Shown piece by piece: positions 11,496-22,363 of a stretch of DNA of 64,000 nt. The stretch is taken from assembly GCA_963402885.1 (NCBI GenBank), contig OY727099.1, positions 15,829,001 to 15,893,000 of the forward strand, read 5' to 3'. Positions within the stretch are counted from its first letter, which is position 1; each line of letters begins with the position of its first letter. The position numbers were made by a program, and so were the translations under genes. The stretch is from Antedon bifida (Eukaryota; Echinodermata; Crinoidea; Comatulida; Antedonidae). The notes below the pieces were generated by a model that saw only the letters and a program-made list of their open reading frames with translations, was not told the origin of the DNA and made no database searches.

Positions 11496-12750
11496 TGAGT
11501 TTATTCAGCGAACCTTTTATGCACGTCAGCTCATTGTCGTGCCCAGCAGCACCAATACTACGTAATATTTAAGATTTATATACAGTGCAATGTTGTAATA
11601 CAAAATGTAGGTATGCCTATATGTCCTTTGAGATTGTGTTTGATAGGCCTAAAGTGCACTTTTTTCATAATGAACATAAAAATAATGTTTATACCATAGA
11701 CCAATCGGCTTTCTATGAAATTTATTCAAGTTATATGTAGACCAGCAAATCGTAAAATCAACAACAAAAAATTCTTTAAAATCAACGCAATTCGTAAAAT
11801 ATTAGTTTTGTACGAAATATGCTTTAAATGTGTACAGCTACAAATCGTATAAATCAAACCAAAAAAAAATAAATGCAATTCGTAAAATTATTTTTTAAAG
11901 AAATATGCTTGTTTTTGGGGTGGTATTTTTTCAAAACGTTGTTTTAATTACGATTTGTGGCTGTTTTATGTTGCGTTTCATAGGCCCTGTGCGTAACAAT
12001 AGCTCAAATCGTAAATCACTAGGCCCGGTACTAAAAATCAATATGAAACAGTAAATCAATGGAAATTAAAATCTCAATAACCAGGGCAAAACAGAACACG
12101 TGGGAAAAGTTGCGACTGAAAAGACTAAATATATACAATTAAGTTTCCTCAGACATATTAGAATATCATGGCGTTTAAACAAATTAAATGATGAAACAAA
12201 ATTAGTAAAAATATTCTCAATGTTTATGGTTTTAATTAGACGAAATAGATACCTTTTTTTGTAGTTTAACAAATGGTTAATAATTGTACATTCTAATTGT
12301 ACTCGTGACATTCATTAGTTTTTTTACATGCAGTAGACTATATATTCAGGTATATTTATTCATAAAAAAAGAAATCAATAATACAACGGCAACCAAAAGG
12401 CTGAAAAGTAGTATTTTACAATATTTGATAAAAGAATATATACATACAGTATGTATAAATAGTAAAACTAGTTTAAAAAAAAATTAACACATTAAAATGT
12501 GTCCACCGGTAAGTTAAATAGTACCAGCCTATTCAATATTCATTGAAACATCATCAATAATGAGTCGGACTTAGAAAGGGACTGGTGAAGATCTAAATCT
12601 CTCTGTACGACCAAGCGGGATTTCAAGTCGATGCTTACACGCAGACCTCAGGGTTCTGCTAATGTCACAAACGGGGTGAAGAATGCTTCTAAATGTATCA
12701 GACTTTATTAATCCTTTACCAAATTTCAGTAAGAGTTGGACTCTTCTGTT
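11496..12750. other. No gene seen
   Basis: AT-rich DNA without a supportable ORF. The phrase GCAATTCGTAAAAT recurs near 11787 and 11875 inside a loosely repetitive patch (11740-12060). It may include remnants of the LINE A 5' UTR, but I cannot show this. Confidence 0.5.
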
Positions 12751-12752
12751 AG

Positions 12753-13955
12753 CTAATAATAATAATGATAATAATGCACTGCTCTCACAGCATTTATTTG
12801 GTCCAATAAAACATATCGGAAATTCGTTTTTTGTACACTATTTAAAGAACGAATAAATGTAAAAGAACATTATACACACTATACAAAATTACACATAAAC
12901 GTTATACACAATAAATTACTTAAACGGAATCAAATTATCTAGTAACGGTGTTGTTGAAAACTGTAATTGACTTGATAAATAATTTGGAATAACGGGTTAC
13001 TCGCAAACAGTGGGAGTGAAGTCGGATTAATGATGGTAGAAAATTATATTCTTTATAGAGCGGATGAGAAGGTTGTGATAGGATACGGCGCTTTACCATA
13101 GAGATCACAGTTTTTTCATAGGTAGATGTCATATTATCTATGGTCATTGCAGTAATCATACACGCCCTTCTGTTTATTTTATTTAATAATGCATAGTCTT
13201 TTTGACTTAAACAGTTAAACCAGATTGTAAAACAGAATGAAATAACACTAGAAATCAAAGAATTATAGTAAAGTTTAAGAATTGTGTTGTCAATATTAAA
13301 TTTTCTTAGTTGAGGCATCATATAAAGTCTGAGTGTATTTTGATTCCATTTTAAATATTGAATTTCAGACACAATCCTAATGTTATCGTTTCCAATTTTC
13401 AGATTTTCATTCAATTTATTTTTCCGGAAGTAAATTATCATTTTGCATGTCTTTTTGGTATTTAATTTTAAATAATTATCATTACACCAGACAGTAAACC
13501 TTGACACCTCATTATAATATTCATTTATAGAGTAAGGCTTCCTTTCCATGGTTAGACCCACAAGAGCAGTGTCGTCGGCATACTTGACTGCCATTCAGGA
13601 CAGAGGGCAGCAATCATTGGAGTAGAGGATGTACAGCAGGGGGATAAGACACATCCTTGTGGGGAACCGGTATTATTGTAGAGTATATTAGAGGTGTGTT
13701 TGTTTACTTTGACTTGTTGGGTCCTATTGTGGAGAAAGTTTCTAACCCACATTATCAATGATGGATTAATGTTGAGTTTCAGGAGCTTGGTTAAAAGAAC
13801 ATGACATTGGATTGTATTACAGGCCGAGGAAGAGTCAATAAATAAAAGTCTTGAATAAGTACCTTTTAGATCTATATGTTTATGTATGAAATGTAGGAGT
13901 GTTGCTGTAGCATCCTCTACACCACGATGCGCTCTGTATGCGAACTGCATTGTAG
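12753..13955 (-). mobile_element. L2-like LINE remnant, RT palm to C-terminus
   Basis: The minus strand gives MQFAYRAHRGVEDATATLLHF, LLFIDSSSACNTIQCHVLL, NTGSPQGCVLSP, then in another frame VKYADDTALVGL and NDNYLKLNTKKTCKMIIYFRK, ending in SQPSHPLYKEYNFLPSLIRL. This run matches the L2/Rex1-type group in order and wording. The 3' end is an ATT-rich tail at 12753-12775, as expected for that group. It lacks the endonuclease and the front of the RT, and there is a frame change near 13600 between the SPQG and ADD motifs, so it is a fossil fragment. Confidence 0.85.
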
Positions 13956-15070
13956 GCTAGGCAATCTATCATTTTGAGTGAAACAAATTGCAAACAGAGA
14001 TTTTTCTTTTTTAAATGGTCATATATGATGAGGAGATCAAAATTTGAGCATTACACCTCTGTCACTCATCCTGATGATATGCAAATTAGCTTAAATATGC
14101 AAATTAGCTTAAATATGCAAATTAGGGTGAAATTACAGGGTTACCATATCTCAAAAACTACTAGTCCGAGAGAATTTATTTTTTCACTGATTTATTCAAA
14201 ATGTATATATTTATTTTCTCTAATGAAACATTTTACGAAAAATACTAGTGTTAAAGATCAGTTTTGAAGATTTTTGCCATTTCTTCACGCTCTTTGTGGA
14301 TGTGATACCACCTCTCGTCTATACAGCATCGGGAAAGGGAAAGTTTTAAAGAAAAAAGAGTTACCATCACCATCGCGTCCGTCGGCAAACAAAGGTGCCG
14401 GGGAAAAAAGTTAGGCAAATAAGAATAAACTATTATTCTGACAATAATTGAACTGTAAACATAATTCTTTTGAGTGTTTGTTTTTTTACATATCATATCA
14501 TTCCCTTCAGATCAACTATTTTTTATTTTCATTACATCTAACCAAACACGTAAAAAATGTGATTAAAATATCTTATCATCTAGCACGAACGGCCGTACAC
14601 GCTAGATTGTTTACTCAAAAGTCTTTGAACGGTCCGGTGACCTTACCCTATTCAACCTTGTTTTTGCAGTTGAGCCTCTCATGACCTGGGGTTTGTATGT
14701 CTTCCTACGCTAAGATTATAATAGTTCCACATGCCATGTGCTTTTTTCTCTGAGATATATTTATTATAAGTGCCAAAAACCCGGTTTTTTCTCGATATGA
14801 GGCCTTTATTATTCAAATTTTTTAATTTTTGGAATTGGAAGCTGAGCTTTCTCGTGATTGGCATTGCTCACGGTTGAATGATTTTGGATTCTGGCTGATT
14901 TGATTGGTGGATGCGAATCACCCGCAGCGGAATTTTTTCTCTCGCGCGTGTACCATGAAGTCGATCATTATCGTCTCTCTGATCGTTACTACACAAAGTT
15001 AGAGCAATGAATTTGTCCGAATTCCGTTAAGTAAACAACTTTATATATTTTATAAGCATTTAATAACATG
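13956..15070. other. Non-genic stretch with dispersed-repeat fragments
   Basis: No supportable gene. It holds a triple ATGCAAAT array (listed separately). Near 14866-14945 lies a segment that shares CTCACGGTTGAA and GATTTTGGATTCT with 52591-52620, so both belong to one dispersed repeat family. Confidence 0.5.
14079..14122 (+). repeat. Three 18-bp repeats, each with an octamer ATGCAAAT
   Basis: ATGCAAAT starts at 14079, 14097 and 14115, exactly 18 bp apart, in units of roughly AAATATGCAAATTAGCTT. ATGCAAAT is the classical POU/Oct binding octamer. Another ATGCAAATTAG occurs near 16305. Function is not shown. Confidence 0.7.
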
Positions 15071-15073
15071 TTT

Positions 15074-15367
15074 TATTGATATTTCCAATGGTGATATATA
15101 CAATAAATTACTAAAAAACGTAATTATATATTATTTTAACCAAAAATGGCGTAGTTAATAGAATTGTCGACTAAGGCCGCAAATTGTTTTACTTCTTTCG
15201 TGGCTAAAAACGATCATTTTCGGCGATGTTTTAGACACTATATTTCGAAAACTACAAGTCAGATTTTCGTAATTCTTTTTTTATTGTAATATTAATACAA
15301 CATACTAACAGATAATATTTATTTGGTTTTAATTTTGCATCGTTATCCCATATAAGACAATATGACT
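15074..15367 (+). repeat. 294-bp direct repeat, copy 1
   Basis: Nearly identical to 15609-15903 with only a few substitutions and one 1-bp indel visible by eye. No ORF. Copy 1 lies outside the TIR element that contains copy 2. Confidence 0.9.
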
Positions 15368-15608
15368 ATGCAATCCTAGAACATATATTGACCAGGTGTA
15401 TGTACAGGTAATGACACTAAAGCTTGGTTCCCACTAGCGACGCAACGTAACGCAACCTACCCAACGTAAGAAAATGCCCTTCTAATAATTGTGTTTGACC
15501 CCGCCTGCGTGAAATCAAACATGCTATGTTTGCAGCACTGTTGCGTCGTCGGTTCCCACTTGTGATTACGCAATACAGCACTTTGCGTCGATACGTTGTT
15601 GATATTAT

Positions 15609-15903
15609 TATTGATATTTCCAATGGTGATATATAAAATAAATTACTAAAAAACGTAATTATATATTATTTTAACCAAAAATGGCGTAGTTAATAGAATT
15701 GTCGACTAAGACCGCAAATTGTTTTACTTCTTTCGTGGCTAAAAACGATCATTTTCGGCGATGTTTTAGACCCTATATTTCGAAAACTACAAGTCAGATT
15801 TTTGTAATTCTTTTTTTATTGTAATATTAATACAACATACTAACAGATAATATTTAATTTGGTTTTAATTTTGCATCGTTATCCCATATAAGACAATATG
15901 ACT
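15609..15903 (+). repeat. 294-bp direct repeat, copy 2
   Basis: Second copy of 15074-15367, offset 535-536 bp. It lies inside the small TIR element at 15420-16022. Confidence 0.9.
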
Positions 15904-15965
15904 TATTGACTTTTTGTATTGTAACATTGTTATGTAATCATGTATTGTATGTTGATTTTGACCGA

Positions 15966-15992
15966 ATAAATGAATGAATGAATGAATGAATG
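15966..15992 (+). repeat. (TGAA)n microsatellite with AATAAA, LINE-type 3' tail
   Basis: GAATAAATGAATGAATGAAT-type run. The preceding 60 bp, rich in TTGTATTGTAA, resembles the 3' end of CR1-like LINEs, so this may be a LINE tail captured inside the MITE. Confidence 0.6.
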
Positions 15993-16022
15993 TTGTGATG
16001 CGTTCTAGTGGGAACCACGCTT

Positions 16023-16540
16023 AATTTTGTCGGCAAATTGGCAATTACTGTCATTTTTATATTGGTATTTAATACATTCTTATACTAAATATTCGATGGT
16101 TTTATTATCTAATAGATAATTAGGGTTTTTTATAAGGTATAATGAAATGACCTTTGACCCATCAAATGGTAATCAAATGTGCTATTCCGAATGTTTAGGG
16201 TCATGTTTATATTTGTGTTTAATACATTCTTATATAAAATACTTGATGGTTTACGAGATAATTAGGGTCAAAAGTTTCAAATCGCAGCCATTTTTAATTT
16301 ATGCAAATTAGGTAATTAATAATGGGCAGATCAGGGTAGATTTTGGATATGATAATATTTACATATAGTTGCGTATGTTTCAGCAAAAAAAAAAAACTGT
16401 TGCAATTTGTTTGACTCAACGCCTATTTTTCATCTATTTCCACTCATCTACTGTATAACACCGTAACCAAAAAACAGCAAAAACTTCAACCACAATCGCT
16501 GATTTAGACTACAATAAGAGCAACAACAGTGTACATGTGT
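16023..16540. other. Diverged direct repeats, no gene
   Basis: Two related blocks, about 16047-16135 and 16197-16275, share TTTAATACATTCTTATA and GATAATTAGGGT. No ORF is supportable. The ATGCAAATTAG phrase near 16305 recalls the array at 14079. Confidence 0.5.
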
Positions 16541-16544
16541 CGCC

Positions 16545-16765
16545 AATCAGGACAGCGCTACCATAGAGATGGAAGGTCTGACAATATAATATAAGAGCAG
16601 ACTCGTAGGATACATAGTTCATGGCATAAATGATTCGTAGAGCTCCTTTTTGAACTCTTTCTATTTACTTAGTTTGGTCTTTCGTAATTGAACGGTGCCA
16701 CACAGGGCATGCATGTTCAACTAAAGGACGTATGAAGGGGCCTTGGTTTTCTTAAGTATAATCAA
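16545..16765 (-). mobile_element. Short LINE fragment (RT C-terminal side)
   Basis: Minus-strand translation gives RPLVEHACPVWHRS followed by IERVQKGALRIIYAMNYVSYESAL. This is the conserved stretch after the thumb of CR1/L2/Jockey-type ORF2 proteins (consensus like LEYACPVWH...QIERVQKRALRII). The piece has an internal stop and no flanking domains, so it is an old fragment. Confidence 0.6.
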
Positions 16766-16799
16766 AGTGTACAAACGTCAACATGCTTTAGCAACGATA

Positions 16800-17200
16800 T
16801 AATGAATATGCATTATGCAAGGCGACATCAAACAGTTTGATGTGATTTACACATTTAAGATCATAACCATGAATCTAATCGCTAATACAAAAATATACAT
16901 TTTTAGATATTAACTGCCAATTTTACATATTTGTGATAAAAATACCATTTTAAACTGTAAAATAAATGAAATTAAAAAATAAATTTCATTAATTAATACT
17001 GTAAAATACGTGTTATTAATAAGCTACAATGTCAAATTTAATCAATATTTATGTTTTTTTTCCAGAAACAAATTATTGAAATATTATCAAAACTATCCTT
17101 TGTGAAAACACAACAACGCATCCGGTTGTTTACATGAACTGTCTATTCGGCATTTTTTTTACTAAATAGATTTCATAAAACGAACAATTAACTAGATTTG
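16800..17200. other. No gene seen
   Basis: AT-rich spacer. I see no ORF, repeat or RNA gene that can be supported. Confidence 0.5.
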
Positions 17201-17605
17201 AACTCGTCACTATAGACGAGTTAGGTTATCCGCCGCGCAAACACCACATGCCTCTCATACTTAGAATATTGCGCACAGAAGAACGATTATGCCATTGGTG
17301 ACCTGAAGAAAATAAAATCTTAGTGTGCCCTCTATTTTGTGTCTTATACACTATACTATACATACTACATACAGTGCAGAATAGGTGGAAATGACGGAAC
17401 CCGCCTTTTATTCCAAATTTTAACATGATGACGTCATCATAATAGAGAGTTTACGAAACACGACGGAGAGGGACGACGACGGATTACCAGTGCGCGCTGA
17501 TGCGTGAAATGCTGGTTGTCGTCCACTTTAAAAAGTTCGATTACGATACGCGATTCGCGACGACGTCGCGTCACGATAGTTTTGATATGATATAAATAAA
17601 CAGCC

Positions 17606-18235
17606 ATGGCTTCCGTACAAGATGCATTAAATATCGCACTTTACGATGATATAATTGACCCCGAGGAGTATTTACTTTTGTATGATTTTAATAAAAGCAA
17701 TAATATAAATGTACAGTACAAAGAATTTACAATAATCGTACAATGACGACGAATGCAACGCGTTTTTCAGGTAAGTCACCACCAACCAATCATAGGGCCT
17801 AAGTAAGAATCTAGTAAAGCCTATATTTTATGAATTGAAAGCAAATAGCTGATAGTAGGTCTAAATTCAATTGAATTTACATCAATAGGTTCATTACTAA
17901 TAAAAGTAGTGTAATTTGATAATTAAAAACATTTAAAATTAAATTAATTATTTATTTGTAGGCCTAGGCCAGAAAGTAGGCATTTATTATTTATACTAGC
18001 GAACTAGACTTAACCTTGTCTAGGCCTAGAGATAAATTAGTGTCTGAATTAATGTTACCAAGTTGATTGTTGGTCATACTATTGTTGATATTTTATTCAC
18101 TAACACATACATATTTATATAATAGCCTAGGCCTTTCCTTAATATCAAGTTAGTCACAGCTTTAATTTTTATTTAAAGATTTCAAAAAGAAGATATCTAC
18201 AGACTGCAGAGAGCTCTACGGATAGCGGATGAAAT
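17606..18235 (+). pseudogene. Harbinger transposase, exons 1-2 (5' part)
   Basis: An ATG in good context (CCATGG) follows a TATAAATA-like box at about 17590. Exon 1 (17606-17770) reads MASVQDALNIALYDD...PEEYLLLYDFNKS, and after a frame change near 17738 YNDDECNAFF. The donor is GTAAGT at 17771. Exon 2 opens at 18179 after an AG and reads RFQKEDIYRLQRALRIADEIRC, the conserved helical block upstream of the DDE domain in this HARBI1-like family. Reading then hits the inserted element at 18242. The rest of the protein is at 20636-21450. Confidence 0.75.
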
Positions 18236-18964
18236 TAGATGTAGCCAGGGGGGGTTTTTATGGTTCGGGCGAACCCCCCCTTTACAGCGAACCCCTATTA
18301 ACCGACTGCGAACCCCCATCCTCGACATGCCCAATACCTCACCCTCATCTCCGGAAATCCTCCAAATACGTGCCCCACACAGTACAAAAAGTTGTTCGTA
18401 AATTGAAAAATTCGTAAACTCGTTCGGAATAACTCATACAGTACCTTCTTCCCTGTATGAGCGTACTTCGAGGGATACGTGTCTGTAAATTTCTAAGAGT
18501 TGCAAATGAATTGCCGATTTTAACCTGAAAAATAAATGTTTGGTCCCTGCATGTAACATGATATTGATGCATCTCACAGCGAGCTGGGGCACGAACGATT
18601 CGTACAAAGGACACCGCCAGACAACTGCGTATACCAATTGTTTAGATCATCACTGGCAGTCAGGCAGCATGCATAAAGTATATAGCCTTCCAACATACAT
18701 CAGTATTTATGTGTGGCTATGAAGTATAATGTATCATAGAGGATTATAGTGAATATTAATATTTTACACTATAATATCTATGGTATTGTAACGAAAATCC
18801 GTTCTCGGGTTCGTTCCCTTTTGGGGGGAGGGGTCTGCGGTACCACGGTACACTCGAATGAAACAAACAAATCAATTACAATTTTTGGAGTGACCTCCTT
18901 TATTCTTCTTTGATTCCAAATTATTGGTAACAACCGATTATAATAATTAATTAGATTAGTTCTG

Positions 18965-19540
18965 CTATTACGCCGGACTTGAAACAACAGCGTAACCACC
19001 AGTAATGACGTAACCTCCAATAGTAGCGTAACCACCAACCACGGTGTAACCTCCAACAGCAACGTAACCACCAACAATGGCGTAACCTCCAACCAGCAAC
19101 GTAACCACCAACAATGGTGTAACCTCCACAGCAACGTAACCACCAACAATGGTGTAACCTCCACAGCACGTAACCACCAACAATGGCGTAACCTCCACAG
19201 CACGTAATCACCAACAAGGGTGTAACCTCCACAGCAACGTAACCACCAACAATGGTGTAACCTCCACAGCAACGTAACCACCAACAATGGTGTAACCTCC
19301 ACAGCAACGTAACCTTCAACAATGGTGTAACCTTCAACAGCAACGTACACCAACGTACACCAACACAATGGTGTAACCTCCAACAGCACGTAACCACCAA
19401 CAATGGTGTAACCTCCAACAGCAACGTACACCAACACAATGGTGTAACCTCCAACAGCAATGTAACCACCAACAATGGCGTAACCTCCAACAGCAATGTA
19501 ACCACCAACAATGGTGCAACCACGTACCGGCTAACAGGGT
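18965..19540. repeat. Minisatellite, unit about 35 bp
   Basis: Roughly sixteen copies of a unit like GTAACCACCAACAATGGTG + TAACCTCCACAGCAAC, with small length variants, decaying toward 19760. Because 35 is not a multiple of three, long open frames rich in VEVTPLLVVTLL appear in all three minus frames. They are by-products, not genes. Confidence 0.9.
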
Positions 19541-19759
19541 AACCACCAGTAGTCTTAACCACTGGCTAAAAGGTGTACCCACCAGCAAAGCAGTATCACA
19601 ACCACAGGGTGTACCACGGGCTAACTGTATCTCAAACAGTAAAACAACCAGTAGGTGCAACCTCCGGCGCAGCTATCTCAAATAGTGATACAACCAGTAC
19701 AGTAGGCGCAACCTCCGGCTCACTATGTCTCCAACAGCAGCACAAACGGTAGGCTGTAC

Positions 19760-20440
19760 CCTCCGGCTAACTTACCTGCTGTGTCTTAACTCTCCTTTTA
19801 TTATTCAGCTCTAATTTTCTCTTTCTTTTCTCTAATCTTCTCTACACTTTGTTTTCCAATTTCTCTAATGTCCCTACTTATTTAACACGTCTTCTCCCTG
19901 CTTCTCCGCTTTTCCAGCTCCAATCTCTCCCTCCTTTTTAACGCAGCTCGAGGTAACCCTCCATTGCCTTCCTTCTCCAATCCCTCTCTGCCCTTTTTCT
20001 CACGTCCGTTCTCTGCTTCTCCTCCTGCCTACTCTGCCTCCATCTGCTGCCCTCTATCTTTTTCTTCTACCCCAAAATCATTACAGTATCATGTACTGTA
20101 GTTCACATTATAGCATCCGATTATTTTTTTCTAGACCACCAGCCGATACGTACTCAAATGTATCAATATCACCTATTTACATTGGCATATTTAATTTCCT
20201 CAACAAATTGCTGTAAATAAATATTATAGATAGAGCTATAATAAGAATTGCATTTGCCTTCACCCAGTGTGCTTTTTTCGGGGCTTCTCCTAGACGTACG
20301 TTCGCATTGAACTTATTGAACAAAACAAAATACCTAGTAAATGATAAAACAATCGGCGGTTCCGCACAGAGACGCGCATCTAACATATGGAAACAAATGT
20401 TATCGTCCTTTAAATAGTCCACGAGTCCAAATACGATAGT
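19760..20440. other. CT-rich and AT-rich filler of the inserted element
   Basis: 19780-20070 is a pyrimidine-rich tract (CTTCTCC, CTCTCC words). The rest has no feature I can support. Confidence 0.4.
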
Positions 20441-20635
20441 TTTGCACATTGGTAGCATGCTGCATGAGAGTGTCTTTTCCGGCCATCTAGGGGTGTCATT
20501 TAACAAAATTTGCTTCGTCTCAGGCCCCACCCCCAACAAAATTCGCTTCGCCTCATGCCCCACCCCGGGGGAGTGGAGTGGACCCAAATACTTAGTGTCC
20601 GAACCCCCCCTTGACAAATCCTGGCTACGGCCCTG

Positions 20636-21450
20636 TAAATGGACTTAAAATTACTGGCATTGAAACATTGTGCATTTTGCTTAAGAGACTTGCATATCCA
20701 TGCAGGTACATTGATATGGTGCCAATGTTTGCCAGGCCCATCCCCCAACTGTGCATGATAACCAATATGGCTCTGAATGACATATACAACAGATTTGAGC
20801 ATCTCTTTAGCAATTGCTTTGATCAGCCTTGGCTATCTCCAGGCAATATGGAACGTTTTGCTGCTGCAATACACAGTTCCGGTGCTGCACTTGACAATTG
20901 TTGGGGTTTCTTCGATGGGACAGTGCGTCCGATTTGCAGGCCTGGAGAAAATCAAAGAATAGTTTATAATGGTCATAAGCCTGTTCACTCATTAAAATTT
21001 CAATCAGTCGTCACGCCAAATGGACTTATAGCAAATCTGTTTGGACCCATCGAAGGATGTCGTCATGATGCCTTCATGTTGAGGGAATCAAACCTACTAC
21101 ACAAGTTAGAACGCAATGCTGTATGTCCCCTTTGTATCTATGGAGACCCTGCATACCCTCTTCGTGTTCATTTACAGGCTCCTTTTAAAGGAAACTTAAC
21201 ACAGGCTCAAGTTGACTACAACAGATCTATGAGCCAGGTTAGAGTATCTGTTGAATGGCTGTTTAGAGACATTGTAGAAAACTGGAAATTTGTAGACTTT
21301 AAGAAAACACAAAAAATAGGCCTGAGTGCAATTGGGAAAATCTATGTAGTTTGTTGTCTGTTGACAAATGCCCACACTTGTCTTTATGGAAATATTACGT
21401 CAAGAAGCTTTCAACTCGATCCGCCTGCCCTTGAGGAATATTTTCGATAA
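20636..21450 (+). pseudogene. Harbinger transposase, DDE_Tnp_4 catalytic part
   Basis: The open frame begins at the edge of the inserted element and reads VNGLKITGIETLCILLKRLA, AALDNCWGFFDGTVRPICRP (first Asp, codon at 20914), IVYNGHKPVHSLKFQSVV, CIYGDPAYPLRVHLQAPF (second Asp, 21144) and QVRVSVEWLFRDIVENWKF (Glu, 21253). It ends at a stop at 21448-21450. These are the DDE residues of PIF/Harbinger nucleases, which cut DNA with the help of the Myb-like partner encoded nearby on the other strand. The catalytic domain itself is unbroken, but the gene is split from its 5' exons by a 2.4-kb insertion. Confidence 0.87.
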
Positions 21451-21459
21451 GTTACACAA

Positions 21460-21970
21460 GCAATACAAGTTTCAATAAAACAAAAATGATTTTAAAACGT
21501 TTAAATATTATTAATTTTAATACAGTAATCCATTAAGATTACTCAGTAAGTTTTGTATACCGTATAATATTGTTCAATTTAAAAGTTGTTATTGCATTTT
21601 TCATATTTACTAATTACTTATTTATACACTTTTATTTACAATGTGTATTACAGTATATGCAATTTGTTGAAAAATATATTGAAAAATAAATTATATTGAA
21701 GTTAAGTATAGCAAAATTTCATGCTGTAACAATAAAAAAAATGCATTTATAGTACTGTAAATTAACTCAACTGTTTAAATTTTATATTGCACATTAATGT
21801 TTACTACAGAAAACTTTAAAAGTTATTGATATTGCACAATTATAATTACTTTATATATACACTTTTATTATTAAACTTCATGACCTATGAGGGTCTGATA
21901 TAGAAAAGGCTAATTAATTTATTGAGTCGTGAGAAATATCACAAGACCATACTTCATGGTCTTTGGATGT
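21460..21970. other. 3' flank of transposase, no gene
   Basis: AT-rich. A possible polyadenylation signal, CAATAAAAC, lies about 20 bp after the transposase stop (near 21473). Nothing else can be supported. Confidence 0.4.
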
Positions 21971-21994
21971 AATTTAAATAAAAATATTACTAAG

Positions 21995-22330
21995 CACTAA
22001 ATGTACAAAGTGGTCTCCAGAAAAGGATGACCAGCTAGTGAAGGAGATGATTATACTGGATCGTTTCCAGTAGAGAGAAAGAACACAGCAACGTGGAAAA
22101 GTATGGAAAGACATTGCAAACAATAATTCACCATCTTTTGACATCAACAAATGTGAGGGATGGGTGGAATATATTAAAGGAAAAGTTGAGGGCAAAATTC
22201 AATAATGAGATAAAGGGGTCTGGTCCACCAGCATCAGAAACAACCATAGAAGATTTGCTAAGTTAATATAAGATGGATGGAGCACAAGCTGCAGGTAAAG
22301 AGGTTCATTTCAGACTAAATCATTGTAAAA
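21995..22330 (+). pseudogene. Broken inverted copy of the Myb/SANT exon
   Basis: On the plus strand this matches the intact minus-strand exon: KWSPEKDDQLVKEMI, then RERTQQRGKVWKDIANNNSPSFDIN. It has a stop after the first block, frame changes, internal deletions, and ends with the same QTKS segment. The two copies are head-to-head, about 560 bp apart, and could form a long hairpin in RNA. Confidence 0.8.
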
Positions 22331-22363
22331 ACTGACAGAAAAACAGGCTTAAGAGGTAGAGCA

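Larger units (their letters stand above)
15420..16022. mobile_element. Non-autonomous TIR element (MITE-like)
   Basis: The ends AAGCTTGGTTCCCACTAG and CTAGTGGGAACCACGCTT are near-perfect inverted repeats. An extra internal GGTTCCCACTTG at 15550 repeats the end motif in direct orientation. There is no coding capacity. No convincing target duplication could be picked out, so the superfamily is open. It contains the second copy of the 294-bp repeat and, near its right end, a TGAA microsatellite. Confidence 0.65.
18242..20635. mobile_element. 2.4-kb non-autonomous TIR element inside the Harbinger transposase gene
   Basis: The left end GTAGCCAGGGGGGGTT and the right end CCTGGCTACGGCCCTG are inverted relatives; the outer CAGGGCC is missing on the left. 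Both ends pass into G- or C-runs with GAACCCCCC. The inside carries a minisatellite and CT-rich sequence but no transposase. Its position between codons of the Harbinger transposase shows that it arrived later. The CAGGG-type ends suggest a hAT-like family, but no 8-bp duplication can be demonstrated. Confidence 0.7.

Noticed and set aside
17195-17235. tRNA gene on the minus strand (GAGTTCAAATC B-box-like)
   Set aside because: The A-box position does not match, and the sequence is better explained by the AACTCGTC hairpin at the edge of the old repeat.
18778-19660. Long minus-strand frames (up to 219 codons) rich in VTPLLVVTLL
   Set aside because: They are translations of a 35-bp minisatellite, open in three registers, without a start context or domain.
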